The notes under the pieces: model-generated
The model's input: only the letters and a program-made list of their open reading frames with translations
Database searches by the model: none
Told to the model about the DNA's origin: nothing
Origin: Desulfuromonadaceae bacterium
Lineage (GTDB): Bacteria; Desulfobacterota; Desulfuromonadia; Geobacterales; Pseudopelobacteraceae
NCBI GenBank assembly: GCA_028687585.1
Contig: JAQTZV010000008.1
Coordinates: 119,502 to 183,501 of the forward strand
Reading direction: 5' to 3'
Length of the DNA: 64,000 bases
In this document: piece after piece, positions 16,745 to 25,680 of the stretch
How the letters are laid out: every line of letters begins with the position of its first letter
Numbering within the stretch: position 1 is the first letter of the stretch
Program-made: the position numbers and the translations under genes

Positions 16745-18115
16745 CTACAATTCGTACTTATCCATTTTATAGCGGAGTGTCCCACGGGGGATTTTAAGCA
16801 TGGAGGCGGTCTGCAGCACATTACCGCCGGTTTTTTCCAATGCCTGACGGATGATGTTCTTTTCAAAGTTCATGACCGCATCATCCAGTCCGTTTTCTGT
16901 CGGCAGAACTGCTGCCGGAGCGGAACATGGAACTGCCGGAGACGGTATTCCGCGTATTTCCTGGGGGAGGTGTTCCGGCAGAAGTGTCGGGCCATATGTC
17001 ATAATACAGATGCGTTCAATAACATTTCTCAGTTCCCGGATATTCCCCGGCCAACGGTACCCTTCCATTAATCTGGCCGCTTCCGGTGACAACTCTTTAA
17101 AATCCCGCCCAAAAGAACGGCTGAACGTGTCCAGAAAATAGGCGGCGATGATGCTGATGTCCTCTCTCCGCTCTCTGAGTGGCGGAATATGAATCGGGAA
17201 GACATTGATACGGTAGTAGAGGTCTTCTCGAAATGTCCCTGCCGAGATTTTGTCGAGGAGATTGCGATTCGTTGCCGCTATTACCCGCACGTCAATATTA
17301 ATGTCTTTAATACCGCCGACTCGCCGGATTGTGCGCTCCTGCAGCACTCGCAGCAGCTTCGCCTGCATACCCGAATCCATTTCGCCGATTTCATCAAGAA
17401 AAACAGTGCCGTGATGTGCTTCTTCAAACAAACCGGTTTTACGAACGGAAGCGCTGGTAAAGGCGCCTTTTTCATGGCCGAAGAGTTCGCTTTCCAGTAA
17501 TGAGGAAGGGATGGAAGCGCAATTAATGGCAACAAAAGCAGCACTGTTCCGGTCGGAAAGATCATGAACAGCCCGGGCGATTAGCTCCTTGCCGGTGCCG
17601 GACTCTCCGGTTATGAGGACGGTGGAAGGGATTCGAGCGATCTCCCGCACCTGATCAACCACTTCACGAAACGGTTCACTTCTGCCGATCATCGGTGAGC
17701 GTCCCGGCAGACAATTGTCCGCACGTTTTAAGTTGCGAACTTCACGTTTCAACGTCTGTGTTTGAAGCGCAAGTTTAACTATTACTCGTAATGCATCAGC
17801 CTTAAAAGGTTTTTTCATATAATGGAATGCTCCCATCTTGAGAGCATCCACGGCGCTTTCCACCGATCCGAATCCGGTGATGATGATGACAAGCAGTTCA
17901 GGATCAAGATCCTTGAGGGTTTTCAGGACGTCGATACCCTGCTCCGGGCCAAGGCTCAGATCAAGCAGGGCCAGATCGATTTCACCGGATGCGACCTGCT
18001 CACTCGCTTCCTGCCCGTTGGCCGCCTGGCAGACCTCAAACCCGTCCTCCGACAAAATTCGTGAGACATTCTCTCGAATGAAGGCTTCATCATCAATGAT
18101 CAGGATTTTTTCCAT
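16745..18115 (-). CDS. Sigma-54-dependent response regulator (NtrC family)
   Basis: 456 residues. The receiver domain has its acceptor Asp at 52 (LALLDLSLG) and Lys in KKPF near 102. The AAA domain has GESGTGKE (170-177), Walker B VFLDEIGEMD (238-247) and YRINVFPIHIPPLRER. A Fis-type HTH lies at the C-terminus (NVLQTASMLKIPRGTLRYKM). The sigma-54 contact loop reads GAFTSA (217-222) rather than GAFTGA, a change seen in some working activators. It should activate -24/-12 promoters. No kinase gene is directly attached; a PilT-family gene lies 37 bp upstream on the same strand. Confidence 0.93.
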   Translation of the reverse strand: MEKILIIDDEAFIRENVSRILSEDGFEVCQAANGQEASEQVASGEIDLALLDLSLGPEQGIDVLKTLKDLDPELLVIIITGFGSVESAVDALKMGAFHYMKKPFKADALRVIVKLALQTQTLKREVRNLKRADNCLPGRSPMIGRSEPFREVVDQVREIARIPSTVLITGESGTGKELIARAVHDLSDRNSAAFVAINCASIPSSLLESELFGHEKGAFTSASVRKTGLFEEAHHGTVFLDEIGEMDSGMQAKLLRVLQERTIRRVGGIKDINIDVRVIAATNRNLLDKISAGTFREDLYYRINVFPIHIPPLRERREDISIIAAYFLDTFSRSFGRDFKELSPEAARLMEGYRWPGNIRELRNVIERICIMTYGPTLLPEHLPQEIRGIPSPAVPCSAPAAVLPTENGLDDAVMNFEKNIIRQALEKTGGNVLQTASMLKIPRGTLRYKMDKYEL

Positions 18116-18152
18116 AGTGGCGCTATTTACCTTGTACTATTCAAATTCGGCA

Positions 18153-19223
18153 TTAATTATCGAACATCAGTTTGCGTTCAAAATCCATTGAATGAGTTAA
18201 CCGTTGCGCGTCTTTCAGGGTAATCAGATCCTGGCGATACAGCTGCAGCAGATGCATGTCGAGCGTTTGCATGTGATATTGCGAGGCGCCATTTTCGATA
18301 TGTTTTTCAATTTCATCAAGTCGCCCTTCCCGGATACATGCCTGTATGGTGGTGGTCGTACGCATGATCTCGACTACCGGCATAATGTTTTCGCCTGACT
18401 TATCCTTGATCAGCCGGATTGAAATTGTTGCGACGAGGATGTCGGCCAATCGGTGACGCATGATCTCCTGGGCATCAGGCGGGAAATGACCGATTATCCG
18501 GTTAATGGTAGAGACCGCCCCCTGGGTGTGCAGGGTGGAAAGCACCAGATGCCCTGTTTCAGCCGCTTTTATACAGGAATCGATAGTTTCCTTGTCGCGC
18601 ATCTCCCCGACCATAATGACATCAGGATCCATCCTGAGTGCCGCTTTCAGAGCAGCGGAAAAGCTGTCGGTATCAGTGCCTATTTCCCGTTGAATAATAC
18701 AGCTTTTTTGTGATGAAAACAGAAATTCTATAGGATCTTCAATAGTTATTATATTGTAGTTAAAGTTTTCGTTTAGATGACGAAGCATCGAGGCAAGTGA
18801 TGTCGACTTCCCGTTTCCGGTCGGACCGGTGACCAGAATCAGTCCGTTAGGGGTCTGGGCAATGTCACCCAGTACGTTCGGAAGATGCAGCTCTTCAAAC
18901 GTCCCGATAATCGGTGGAATAACGCGCATGACGATCCCGAAATGTCCTTTTTGGCGAAAAATACTTACCCTGAAACGCCCGCCTGAGGCAAGTGAGTAGG
19001 ATGCGTCGCACTCTTTGAGATCATTATGTACGTGACGGCCATTGTGAGCCAAAACGGTTTCGGCGATAAACCGGGTATCATCGGGTGTCAGATTCGGCAT
19101 TTTTGCGCGAACCAGTTGGCCCCGCCCGCGAAAAAACGGGGGATTGTCTACTTCAAAATGAAGATCAGAAACATTCTTCTGAAATGCGATGTCAAGAATT
19201 TGATGCAGAACATGTGTGTCCAT
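18153..19223 (-). CDS. PilT-family type IV pilus retraction ATPase
   Basis: 356 residues. It has the PilT/GspE-type N-terminal domain (KNVSDLHFEV) and Walker A GPTGNGKST (about 134-142). The Asp box (ITIEDPIEF), Walker B (DPDVIMVGEMRD) and His box (LSTLHTQGA) follow. PilT ATPases drive pilus disassembly and twitching. Two ATGs follow GGAGGAAT; the second (19223) has the better spacing. This is probably one of several PilT paralogues, as no pilin or pilC gene is nearby. A DUF4388/GAF protein upstream and an NtrC regulator downstream suggest a control unit. Confidence 0.9.
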   Translation of the reverse strand: MDTHVLHQILDIAFQKNVSDLHFEVDNPPFFRGRGQLVRAKMPNLTPDDTRFIAETVLAHNGRHVHNDLKECDASYSLASGGRFRVSIFRQKGHFGIVMRVIPPIIGTFEELHLPNVLGDIAQTPNGLILVTGPTGNGKSTSLASMLRHLNENFNYNIITIEDPIEFLFSSQKSCIIQREIGTDTDSFSAALKAALRMDPDVIMVGEMRDKETIDSCIKAAETGHLVLSTLHTQGAVSTINRIIGHFPPDAQEIMRHRLADILVATISIRLIKDKSGENIMPVVEIMRTTTTIQACIREGRLDEIEKHIENGASQYHMQTLDMHLLQLYRQDLITLKDAQRLTHSMDFERKLMFDN

Positions 19224-19278
19224 CATATTCCTCCGTTACCATATGGCAGGTGTAAAAATAATCTGCCGTTACAAACTG

Positions 19279-21033
19279 TCAGGCAGATCTTTCGATGCTT
19301 TTTCGATACAGTGCGTTGTCCAATGTTGATCCGGCCTGTTGCGCGAGAGCTTCAAGCAGGTTGATTTGCGGTGGAGAAACCGGTTTGCTGCCAAAATCTG
19401 CATACGTTACGGCTATAACCTTACCACGACTCATCAGTGGAACAGCAACAACTTTCGGGCTGCGCGGCGCTCCGATCTCCTTATACAGCTGCTCAGTCAG
19501 TACCGCATCACTTCGCTGCCCATAATACAACTTCCCTTTTTCAACGACTTCCTGAAGAACCGAGTTCCCTTCAAGCGGAATACGAAACATGAGTGGAGCT
19601 GATGGCCCATCAGATATCGACGCGGATATACCAAGCGTTTTTTCTGCAATCAGTTCAGTTCTTGCGACAACAAAAGTCACTGCCCGTTCAAATTGCACTG
19701 CGGCAAACTGAAGCATGACAAGCGCAATTTCAGGGGGTTCGGATAATGACTTCAGGTGATGTAATGCCGCGACAAACTGGTGGCCGACGTCCGCTCGCGG
19801 CACGGGTGAAATTGATTTCAAGAAGGGGCCGATTCCCGAAAAAAGCGCCATCATCTGATCGATATATGACTCTTCATGACAGCGTTTGCAGGGGCGGGGA
19901 ATTATTGAACGCGCTCCCATGCTGAGGACGTCCATACTGATTGTTCGCCAGGTTTGGCCGCACGCGGTGATCATAATCGAAACCTGCGGATAGGCGGCAA
20001 TCTTGTTACGCACGAGTGTCAACGCGTGTAATCCGTCGGCATCGTGATCGATATCAACAATCAGAACCGGATGGAGGTCTCTGCCGAGTGACTGTTCTAT
20101 GACGACGTTCAACCCGGTCTCTTCGTCTGAGGTAAAAATAAACAGATTCTCGTGCTTGCAGATAGTCTTGATTGCGTGTGCAAGCAGTTCATTTTGTGTG
20201 AGCAGGATAATCGCCGTAACAGGGGGAGCAGTTTGCGAAGACGGCAGGGTGGAGATGCTTGACAGAAACGTTATCAACCGTTCCTGCTGATCAATAGTTG
20301 TTTCAGGAAGTGCCTGAGTCACTGCCTGACGGTGCTCATCAGCCGGGTCATGATCTTTCAGGCCGATAAAAACATCCGGAATTTTCCGGGTAATGGTGTC
20401 AAGGGCATCAAGGCCAAGCAGGTCTGCCGTTATTTCGGATATGCCGGTTTGATCACTGGTACCGGCTGTGTCACTGGCGCTCTCCTCGGTAAAAAATATT
20501 TTACTCAGTGTGCCGTCGCGCATTTTCTCATCATAAATTCGCAGAGAGTCCATCAGAACCCCCTGCGCATTCAGCAGAATCTCCTGGTGCAGTTTTTCCG
20601 GAAAATAGCGATATTCATCTGAAACATACTCTTTTGAAACGTCCAGCGAAAAAGTGCCGCTTTCCCAGGTCAGCACTTCGACAATAGTCATTTCAATCAA
20701 CGTTTCAAGGCCCTTGTAGGCGGTATCCTTGTCAATGGTGCCCTGTTCAATCAAGGTTGCCACCAGAGGCTTGCGGTTTCTTCCGGCATTTTTCTGTTCT
20801 GTCAGAGCCAGGTCAAGTTCCTCTCTGGTAATGGCATCCATATCAATCAGTACTTTGCCGATGCGGCAACTGTTGTTCAGATGATTGGCACTGACAAAAA
20901 AACCCTCGTGAAAAACGAGCTGACTTTCTCCTTTCGGGCATTTTAAATATAAGATGCCGGTCTTACTGGACATGTGTAACAGTTGAATGACATCCACCAG
21001 CGGAAAATGTTCAAGGTCACCGTTAAATGACAT
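19279..21033 (-). CDS. DUF4388 (PATAN) protein with receiver-like middle and GAF domain
   Basis: 584 residues. The N-terminus (MSFNGDLEHFPLVDVIQLLH, then SKTGILYLK) is the DUF4388/PATAN module found with gliding and pilus regulators. Residues about 95-140 (EELDLALTEQKN and LIEQGTIDKDTAYKGL) look like a second short helical module. The middle (about 255-400) resembles a pseudo-receiver with HPVLIVDIDHDADG. A GAF-like domain lies at the C-terminus (VVAVPLMSRGKVIAVTYADF). It has no output enzyme, so it is probably an adaptor in pilus or polarity signalling. It is followed by pilT on the same strand. Confidence 0.8.
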   Translation of the reverse strand: MSFNGDLEHFPLVDVIQLLHMSSKTGILYLKCPKGESQLVFHEGFFVSANHLNNSCRIGKVLIDMDAITREELDLALTEQKNAGRNRKPLVATLIEQGTIDKDTAYKGLETLIEMTIVEVLTWESGTFSLDVSKEYVSDEYRYFPEKLHQEILLNAQGVLMDSLRIYDEKMRDGTLSKIFFTEESASDTAGTSDQTGISEITADLLGLDALDTITRKIPDVFIGLKDHDPADEHRQAVTQALPETTIDQQERLITFLSSISTLPSSQTAPPVTAIILLTQNELLAHAIKTICKHENLFIFTSDEETGLNVVIEQSLGRDLHPVLIVDIDHDADGLHALTLVRNKIAAYPQVSIMITACGQTWRTISMDVLSMGARSIIPRPCKRCHEESYIDQMMALFSGIGPFLKSISPVPRADVGHQFVAALHHLKSLSEPPEIALVMLQFAAVQFERAVTFVVARTELIAEKTLGISASISDGPSAPLMFRIPLEGNSVLQEVVEKGKLYYGQRSDAVLTEQLYKEIGAPRSPKVVAVPLMSRGKVIAVTYADFGSKPVSPPQINLLEALAQQAGSTLDNALYRKSIERSA

Positions 21034-21152
21034 GTAGCCCCCTGTATAAACTGTAAACTGCCGGTACTATACCGCAATTTATCTGAATTTGGTGCAGTTT
21101 TGTCACGAATAAATCGAGAGTATTGGTGACAGAGTACGAATGTTTTGCTAAA

Positions 21153-21184
21153 AAGGGGGTGAATATAATGGAAATCACCCCCTT
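21153..21184 (+). promoter_or_regulatory. Perfect 10-bp stem hairpin before the ccsA leader
   Basis: AAGGGGGTGA (21153-21162) and TCACCCCCTT (21175-21184) are exact reverse complements with a 12-nt loop. The ribosome-binding site AGGAG of the leader peptide follows at once, and a T-run (CCTTTTTACC) lies about 8 bp on. The hairpin could end read-through transcription, act as an attenuator, or hide the ribosome-binding site. Confidence 0.7.
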
Positions 21185-21199
21185 AGGAGCCTTTTTACC

Positions 21200-21265
21200 A
21201 TGCCGTTGTATCTGCTGGAACGTTATCTTCACGAACGCACAATTACGTCGGTTGTCATACTTTGA
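21200..21265 (+). CDS. 21-residue leader peptide coupled to the ccsA-like gene
   Basis: ATG 21200 lies 10 bp after AGGAG. The frame reads MPLYLLERYLHERTITSVVI plus Leu and stops with TGA at 21263-21265. That TGA overlaps the ATG of the next gene (TGATG). The downstream gene has no good ribosome-binding site of its own, so its translation probably depends on this short frame. The peptide itself has no known motif. Confidence 0.55.
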   Translation: MPLYLLERYLHERTITSVVIL

Positions 21266-22002
21266 TGGGCGCTACCGCTTCAATTCCCCCGCTGCTTTTT
21301 TTTGTTGTTGCGTGCCTTGTTTTTGGATCGTTCTGGCGCGCAGGTATGATGGTTGCCGTGAGCTGTCAACTGTTTTATCTGTTAAACCGGGGCCTTCTGC
21401 TCGGTCGTCTGCCGCTGCTTGGCCCACATGATACTCTGTTGTTCTTCGGCATGTCTCTGACGCTCATGGGACTGCTGGCCTCATATTTTCCTGTTGTGCG
21501 GCGCATGCGATGGTTTACGGCAGTTGTCGGGATTACCGCCGGTATAATCACTGCGGCAGCACTCCTGTTCAAACCGCTCAACATGCCGCTGCCGCAGATT
21601 CTTGACACCCTCTGGTTCGAACTGCATGTTGTGGTGGCATTTTTCGGCTATGCCCTTTTTGCCATAGGCGCCATTGCAAGTGCTGCGTATTTACGTACCG
21701 GCATACGCGGCTACCTTGATCTGTTATACAAAACAGCGCTGGTGGGCTGGACGTTTTTTTCAGCGTCGATGATATCGGGTGGAATCTGGGGGTATTATGC
21801 CTGGGGAACATACTGGCTCTGGACGCCGAAAGAGTTATGGACCTCGATTCTCTGGCTCTTTTACGCACTGCTGCTGCATATCAGGTTGAAAGGGTCTCGC
21901 TGGGACACTGTTTTTGCCTGGCTGGGAATCGCCGGGGCGTTTGTGATGTTGTTTACGTACCTGGGCGTGAGTCTTCTGATGAAAAGTTCACACAGCTTTT
22001 AG
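21265..22002 (+). CDS. CcsA/CcmC-type cytochrome c assembly protein
   Basis: 245 residues with about seven to eight hydrophobic segments. The signature WGYYAWGTYWLWTPKELWTS (about 176-195) is the tryptophan-rich heme-handling motif of the CcsA/CcmC family. The usual WDPKE Asp is Thr here. The conserved His before it (LHVVVAFFGYALFAIG) is present, as is a late YALLLHIR His. Such proteins present heme on the outer face of the membrane for attachment to cytochromes c. It is shorter than most CcsA proteins. Translation seems coupled to the leader at 21200. It converges with aguB (4-bp overlap at 21999-22002). Confidence 0.85.
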   Translation: MGATASIPPLLFFVVACLVFGSFWRAGMMVAVSCQLFYLLNRGLLLGRLPLLGPHDTLLFFGMSLTLMGLLASYFPVVRRMRWFTAVVGITAGIITAAALLFKPLNMPLPQILDTLWFELHVVVAFFGYALFAIGAIASAAYLRTGIRGYLDLLYKTALVGWTFFSASMISGGIWGYYAWGTYWLWTPKELWTSILWLFYALLLHIRLKGSRWDTVFAWLGIAGAFVMLFTYLGVSLLMKSSHSF

Positions 22003-22883
22003 TCCCGGTACCGCTTCAACATTTCACCGTATGCATCAATCCGGCGGTCACGCAAAAACGGCCAAATCCGGCGAACCCGCTCACTTCTGGTACGATCAAT
22101 CACCACGCCGATAATTTCCTCATGCTCCTGCGAAGCATCCACCAGAATTTCACCCTGCGGCCCGGCGGCAAAGCTGCCCCCCCAGAACTGAATGCCCACT
22201 TCAGGATCCTGCGGCGACGCTTCAAAACCGACCCGGTTGACGGCCAGCACCGGCAAACCGTTCGCCACTGCATGGCCACGCTGCACCGTAACCCAGGCGT
22301 CATATTGACGCTGCTGCTCTTCTTCCGGATCGTCCGGATCCCAGCCGATGGCGGTCGGGTAGATCAGCAGTTCCGCTCCGGCCAGCGCCATCATCCGGGC
22401 CGCCTCGGGATACCACTGGTCCCAGCAGACCAGCACGCCCAGTGTGCCAACGGAGGTTTTGACAGGGGTAAAGCCGAGATCTCCGGGAGTAAAATAGAAT
22501 TTCTCGTAAAAGCCGGGATCGTCCGGGATGTGCATCTTGCGGTACATACCTGCGATGCTGCCGTCCTTTTCAAACACCACCGCCGTATTGTGATACAGAC
22601 CGGCGGCACGGCGCTCGAACAGCGATGCCACAATCACCACCTTCAGCTCGGCTGCCAGCTCACCAAGTGTCTTCGTGGACGGGCCGGGAATCGGCTCGGC
22701 CAGATCAAACAGGGCAGGGGACTCAATTTGACAGAAGTAGGTGGAGGTGTGCAGCTCCTGTAACACCACCAGCTGTGCCCCGGTTGTGGCGGCCTGCCGG
22801 ATCATTCGCTCGGTTTTGGCCAGATTATCCTCCCGGTTGTCGGTGCAGCTCTGCTGAATCATAGCAACCCGCAGCTGTGTCAT
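21999..22883 (-). CDS. aguB: N-carbamoylputrescine amidase
   Basis: 294 residues of the carbon-nitrogen hydrolase (nitrilase) superfamily. The catalytic triad is visible: Glu43 (VVLQELHTS), Lys116 (MYRKMHIPDD) and Cys153 (GVLVCWDQWYPE). It converts N-carbamoylputrescine to putrescine, CO2 and ammonia, the last step of the agmatine route. Its start overlaps the end of aguA by 4 bp (22880-22883), so the two are one operon. It is cytosolic and of normal family length. Confidence 0.95.
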   Translation of the reverse strand: MTQLRVAMIQQSCTDNREDNLAKTERMIRQAATTGAQLVVLQELHTSTYFCQIESPALFDLAEPIPGPSTKTLGELAAELKVVIVASLFERRAAGLYHNTAVVFEKDGSIAGMYRKMHIPDDPGFYEKFYFTPGDLGFTPVKTSVGTLGVLVCWDQWYPEAARMMALAGAELLIYPTAIGWDPDDPEEEQQRQYDAWVTVQRGHAVANGLPVLAVNRVGFEASPQDPEVGIQFWGGSFAAGPQGEILVDASQEHEEIIGVVIDRTRSERVRRIWPFLRDRRIDAYGEMLKRYRD

Positions 22884-23935
22884 GCCAGCACCCCCTGTGG
22901 GAACTGCATGGTCACACAGTGGAGAGAACCGCGCTGTTCAAGCAGCGGCAGACAGTCGATGCCGATTATTTCACGCCCCGGAAAAGCCTGCGTCAGACAG
23001 TCAAGAGCAGTGCGGTCATTCTCGAAATCACGATAGGTCGGCACCAGTACCGCACCGTTGATAATCAGGAAATTGGCGTACGTCGCCGGCAGTCGGCACG
23101 CCTGCTCGTCAAAGCGGGCCGTGGGCCAGGGGAGGGGGATCAGGCGGTAGGGGGAACCATCCGGCGTGGTGAACGCCCGAAGTTCACCTTCCATCAGTTT
23201 CAGCGGTTCAAAATGTTCATCAAGCGGATGGTCGCATGCCTGAAAAACGATGGTGTTGTTCGGGCAGATGCGGGCCAGGGTATCGATATGAGAGTCGGTG
23301 TCGTCGCCGGCCAGATAGCCGTTGTTGAGCCAGAGTACCCGCTTTGCTCCGACGAGCGAGGCCAGTGCCTGTTCAATTTCGCTCCGGTCAAGTTGCGGGT
23401 TTCGGTTCGCTGACAGCAGGCATTCCGACGTAGTCAGGATCGTCCCGAGTCCATCACTCTCCAGGCTTCCGCCTTCCAGAACCAGGCCGATCGTATTCAA
23501 GTTGGGGAGCAGCACTCCTTTTTGTTTGAGATGCGAGGAAATCTGGTTGTCAAAATTGGCGGGATACTTGAGTCCCCAGCCGTTAAAGCCAAAATTCAGC
23601 AGGGTCGGCTTGTTGTTATACATGACGGTGACCGGGCCGAAGTCACGCGCCCAGGTATCATTGTTTGGAATTTCACAGACCGTTACCCTGGTCAGGTCCA
23701 CGCCGGCATTGGCAAGGTACTCAGCCGCAGAAGCGGCATTCGGTGCCGTCAGCAATACCCGTTCAAAGCGGGTTATCTGCCGGATAATTTCAACAAAAAC
23801 CGGACGAACATCATCCAGCATATATGCCCAGTCAGTTCCTTCATGCGGCCAGGCCATTAACACGCCATCTTGTATTTCCCATTCAGCAGGTAAGCGAGGA
23901 TTCACGGCAGTACTCTCCTGTAGCGTTATCGTCAT
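22880..23935 (-). CDS. aguA: Agmatine deiminase
   Basis: 351 residues of the peptidyl-arginine deiminase-like family. Motifs include the N-terminal LPAEWEIQDGVLMAWPHEGT, NDTWARDFGP, VLEGGSLESDGLGT, GDDTDSHID and a C-terminal GSLHCVTMQFP with the catalytic Cys at 340. It hydrolyses agmatine to N-carbamoylputrescine and ammonia, feeding aguB. The upstream region has tandem repeats and a palindrome shared with the divergent small gene at 24117. Confidence 0.95.
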   Translation of the reverse strand: MTITLQESTAVNPRLPAEWEIQDGVLMAWPHEGTDWAYMLDDVRPVFVEIIRQITRFERVLLTAPNAASAAEYLANAGVDLTRVTVCEIPNNDTWARDFGPVTVMYNNKPTLLNFGFNGWGLKYPANFDNQISSHLKQKGVLLPNLNTIGLVLEGGSLESDGLGTILTTSECLLSANRNPQLDRSEIEQALASLVGAKRVLWLNNGYLAGDDTDSHIDTLARICPNNTIVFQACDHPLDEHFEPLKLMEGELRAFTTPDGSPYRLIPLPWPTARFDEQACRLPATYANFLIINGAVLVPTYRDFENDRTALDCLTQAFPGREIIGIDCLPLLEQRGSLHCVTMQFPQGVLA

Positions 23936-23973
23936 ACAACGCCGCGACTATAGTACATATCGCCGGCACCATG

Positions 23974-24055
23974 CAAGGCCTCCATATCTGCTGCATATAT
24001 TTTTTTGCAAGGCCTCCATATCTGCTGCATATATTTTTTTACAAGACCTCCATAT
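23974..24055. repeat. 34-bp tandem repeat, two and a half units
   Basis: Units starting at 23974, 24008 and 24042 each begin CAAGGCCTCC or CAAGACCTCC. The first two continue with ATATCTGCTGCATATATTTT; the last is cut after about 14 bp. They lie in the divergent promoter region between aguA and the small Cys protein gene. A role in regulator binding or a replication-slippage origin are both possible. Confidence 0.9.
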
Positions 24056-24086
24056 TATGTCAAAGTACTCGTACTTGACATAATAT
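24052..24086. promoter_or_regulatory. Near-perfect palindrome, operator-like
   Basis: ATATTATGTCAA (24052-24063) and TTGACATAATAT (24075-24086) are exact reverse complements. Pairing continues inward through AGTAC/GTAC with one unpaired A, giving 16 pairs around a TC loop. It directly follows the tandem repeat and ends 30 bp before the start at 24117. TTGACA inside it could serve as a -35 element, so a bound regulator would block it. Confidence 0.7.
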
Positions 24087-24116
24087 ATCTTATGGGACAA
24101 AACTCGAGGTGATAAT

Positions 24117-24236
24117 ATGGCTAAAAGTAAGGATATCTGCGGTACGGCATGTCCTGACCCTTCTGAATGTTTGCAGCGTCATATTGAATTTCTGCTCGTA
24201 GACGACGAAGTCAACAGAGGAAAAGTTTTCGAATGA
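24117..24236 (+). CDS. 39-residue cysteine-containing small protein
   Basis: ATG 24117 follows GAGGTGATAAT. The sequence starts MAKSKDICGTACPDPSECLQ and continues RHIEFLLVDDEVNRGKVFE before TGA 24234. Three Cys are arranged C-x3-C-x5-C, suggesting metal binding or a disulfide. A further frame (ATG 24233) overlaps the stop as ATGA. It starts MILQHINKAHGFLLCCDRCC but runs antisense into the kinase gene, so I do not call it as a gene. The protein is unknown to me. Its codon use and ribosome-binding site look real. Confidence 0.55.
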   Translation: MAKSKDICGTACPDPSECLQRHIEFLLVDDEVNRGKVFE

Positions 24237-24378
24237 TTTTGCAGCATATTAACAAAGCTCACGGCTTTCTGCTTTGCTGCGATCGTTGTTGTAGGATTTA
24301 CAACGCGACTGTTGGTGTTCCTGAGCACTCATACCGACTCTTTTCACAAAAACCAAACCGGATAACGCTGATCACGAA

Positions 24379-25665
24379 TCAGTTCTTCTCAGCAGCAAAG
24401 ACGGTGTTTTTTACCCCTTGTTCGCGATGTTCCGGGAGCATAATGTTGAAGGTCGTCCCTTTACCAACAGCGCTCTCCACAGAAATCTCTCCCGAATGCT
24501 TATGAATAATATCATAACTTATTGATAATCCAAGACCGGTGCCCTTTCCCGACTCTTTGGTGGTAAAGAATGGCACAAAAATATTCTTTTTAACATCTTC
24601 CGGAATTCCGCACCCCGTATCGCTGATCGTTACATAGATTTTTTCATTCTCATACCATGACCTGACGGTTATCTCTCCATGACCTTTAATGGCATGGGAC
24701 GCATTGATCAGTATGTTCATAAAAACCTGTGTGAGTTGGTTTGGTAGGCATTGAGCAGGCGGGATTTCGCCATAGTCGGTGATCACTGTTGCTACATATT
24801 TGATTTCGTTTTTGACGATGTTCAACGCCTTGCTTATTACGTCATTTATGTCTGCAGACACAAATACGCCGTCATCCACGCGCGAGAAACCTTTCAGGTT
24901 CCTGACAATTTCCGTGATCCGCTCAACTCCTTCCTGTGATTCTTCAAGTATCGCCGGGAGATCGTCCGCAATTTTGTCTATGTGTGCCTTTCGGCGCATC
25001 TCCTCGATCCGTTCAAGTTCTTCCGTCGGGCAGTACCTGCCAAGAGATTCAGTCAAAACCCCGAAGAAGACCAGAAGCCGTTCCGCATATCTGCCAAACG
25101 TTTCCAGGTTACTGGAGATGAACCCCACCGGGTTATTGATCTCGTGGACGACCCCTGCAGCGATCTGCCCGACCAGCGCCATCTTCTCGTTCTGGAGCAC
25201 AATTTCATGGGCTTTCTTTAATTCACGCGTCCTCTCTTCCACCTCGCGCTCCAGATCTTGCCGGTAGTTCCGTTCGGCCATATACCGACGGCGGAATGCG
25301 ACCCCCTTTTCAAGTGTCTTCAGCAGGCATACCGGATCGTAGGGCTTGATGATGAAATCAAAGGCTCCAATCTTGATGGCAGATATGGTCAGGTCGATAT
25401 CGGCAAAAGCGGTCATGAGAATAACCGGGATATCCGCATTGAGGGCAAGTACGCTGTCCAGCAGTTCAATGCCATCCATTCCCGGCATCCGTATGTCCGT
25501 CAGAACAAGATCAACTTCATGGTCACCAAGAAAAGACAAAGCATCACAACCGTTGTCAAAGGTGTGCGCTTCGTACCCGCTTATTTCAATGATTCCCTGC
25601 AGGCTCAAGCCCACCTCGCAATCATCATCGACAATTACCACCCGCCCCCGGTTTATATCAGTCAT
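24379..25665 (-). CDS. Response regulator-histidine kinase hybrid (REC-HisKA-HATPase)
   Basis: 428 residues. The receiver is at the N-terminus (Asp57 in [13 protein letters not shown], Lys in IIKPYD near 107). A coiled coil (about 125-160) follows, then the phosphoacceptor helix with His174 ([13 protein letters not shown]). The ATPase domain has N and G boxes ([29 protein letters not shown]). It is cytosolic, with no membrane segment. Such REC-HK proteins take phosphate from another kinase or tune their own activity. It is 16 bp downstream of the PAS kinase gene on the same strand. Confidence 0.92.
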   Translation of the reverse strand: MTDINRGRVVIVDDDCEVGLSLQGIIEISGYEAHTFDNGCDALSFLGDHEVDLVLTDIRMPGMDGIELLDSVLALNADIPVILMTAFADIDLTISAIKIGAFDFIIKPYDPVCLLKTLEKGVAFRRRYMAERNYRQDLEREVEERTRELKKAHEIVLQNEKMALVGQIAAGVVHEINNPVGFISSNLETFGRYAERLLVFFGVLTESLGRYCPTEELERIEEMRRKAHIDKIADDLPAILEESQEGVERITEIVRNLKGFSRVDDGVFVSADINDVISKALNIVKNEIKYVATVITDYGEIPPAQCLPNQLTQVFMNILINASHAIKGHGEITVRSWYENEKIYVTISDTGCGIPEDVKKNIFVPFFTTKESGKGTGLGLSISYDIIHKHSGEISVESAVGKGTTFNIMLPEHREQGVKNTVFAAEKN

Positions 25666-25680
25666 GATTGTTCCTCACAG

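Noticed and set aside
23936..24116. Riboswitch upstream of aguA
   Set aside because: The structure is a tandem repeat and a DNA-like palindrome; no known aptamer motif was seen.
24233..24505. 90-codon frame overlapping the small Cys gene stop
   Set aside because: Most of it is antisense to the end of the kinase at 24379; only the first 48 codons are free, and they have no family.
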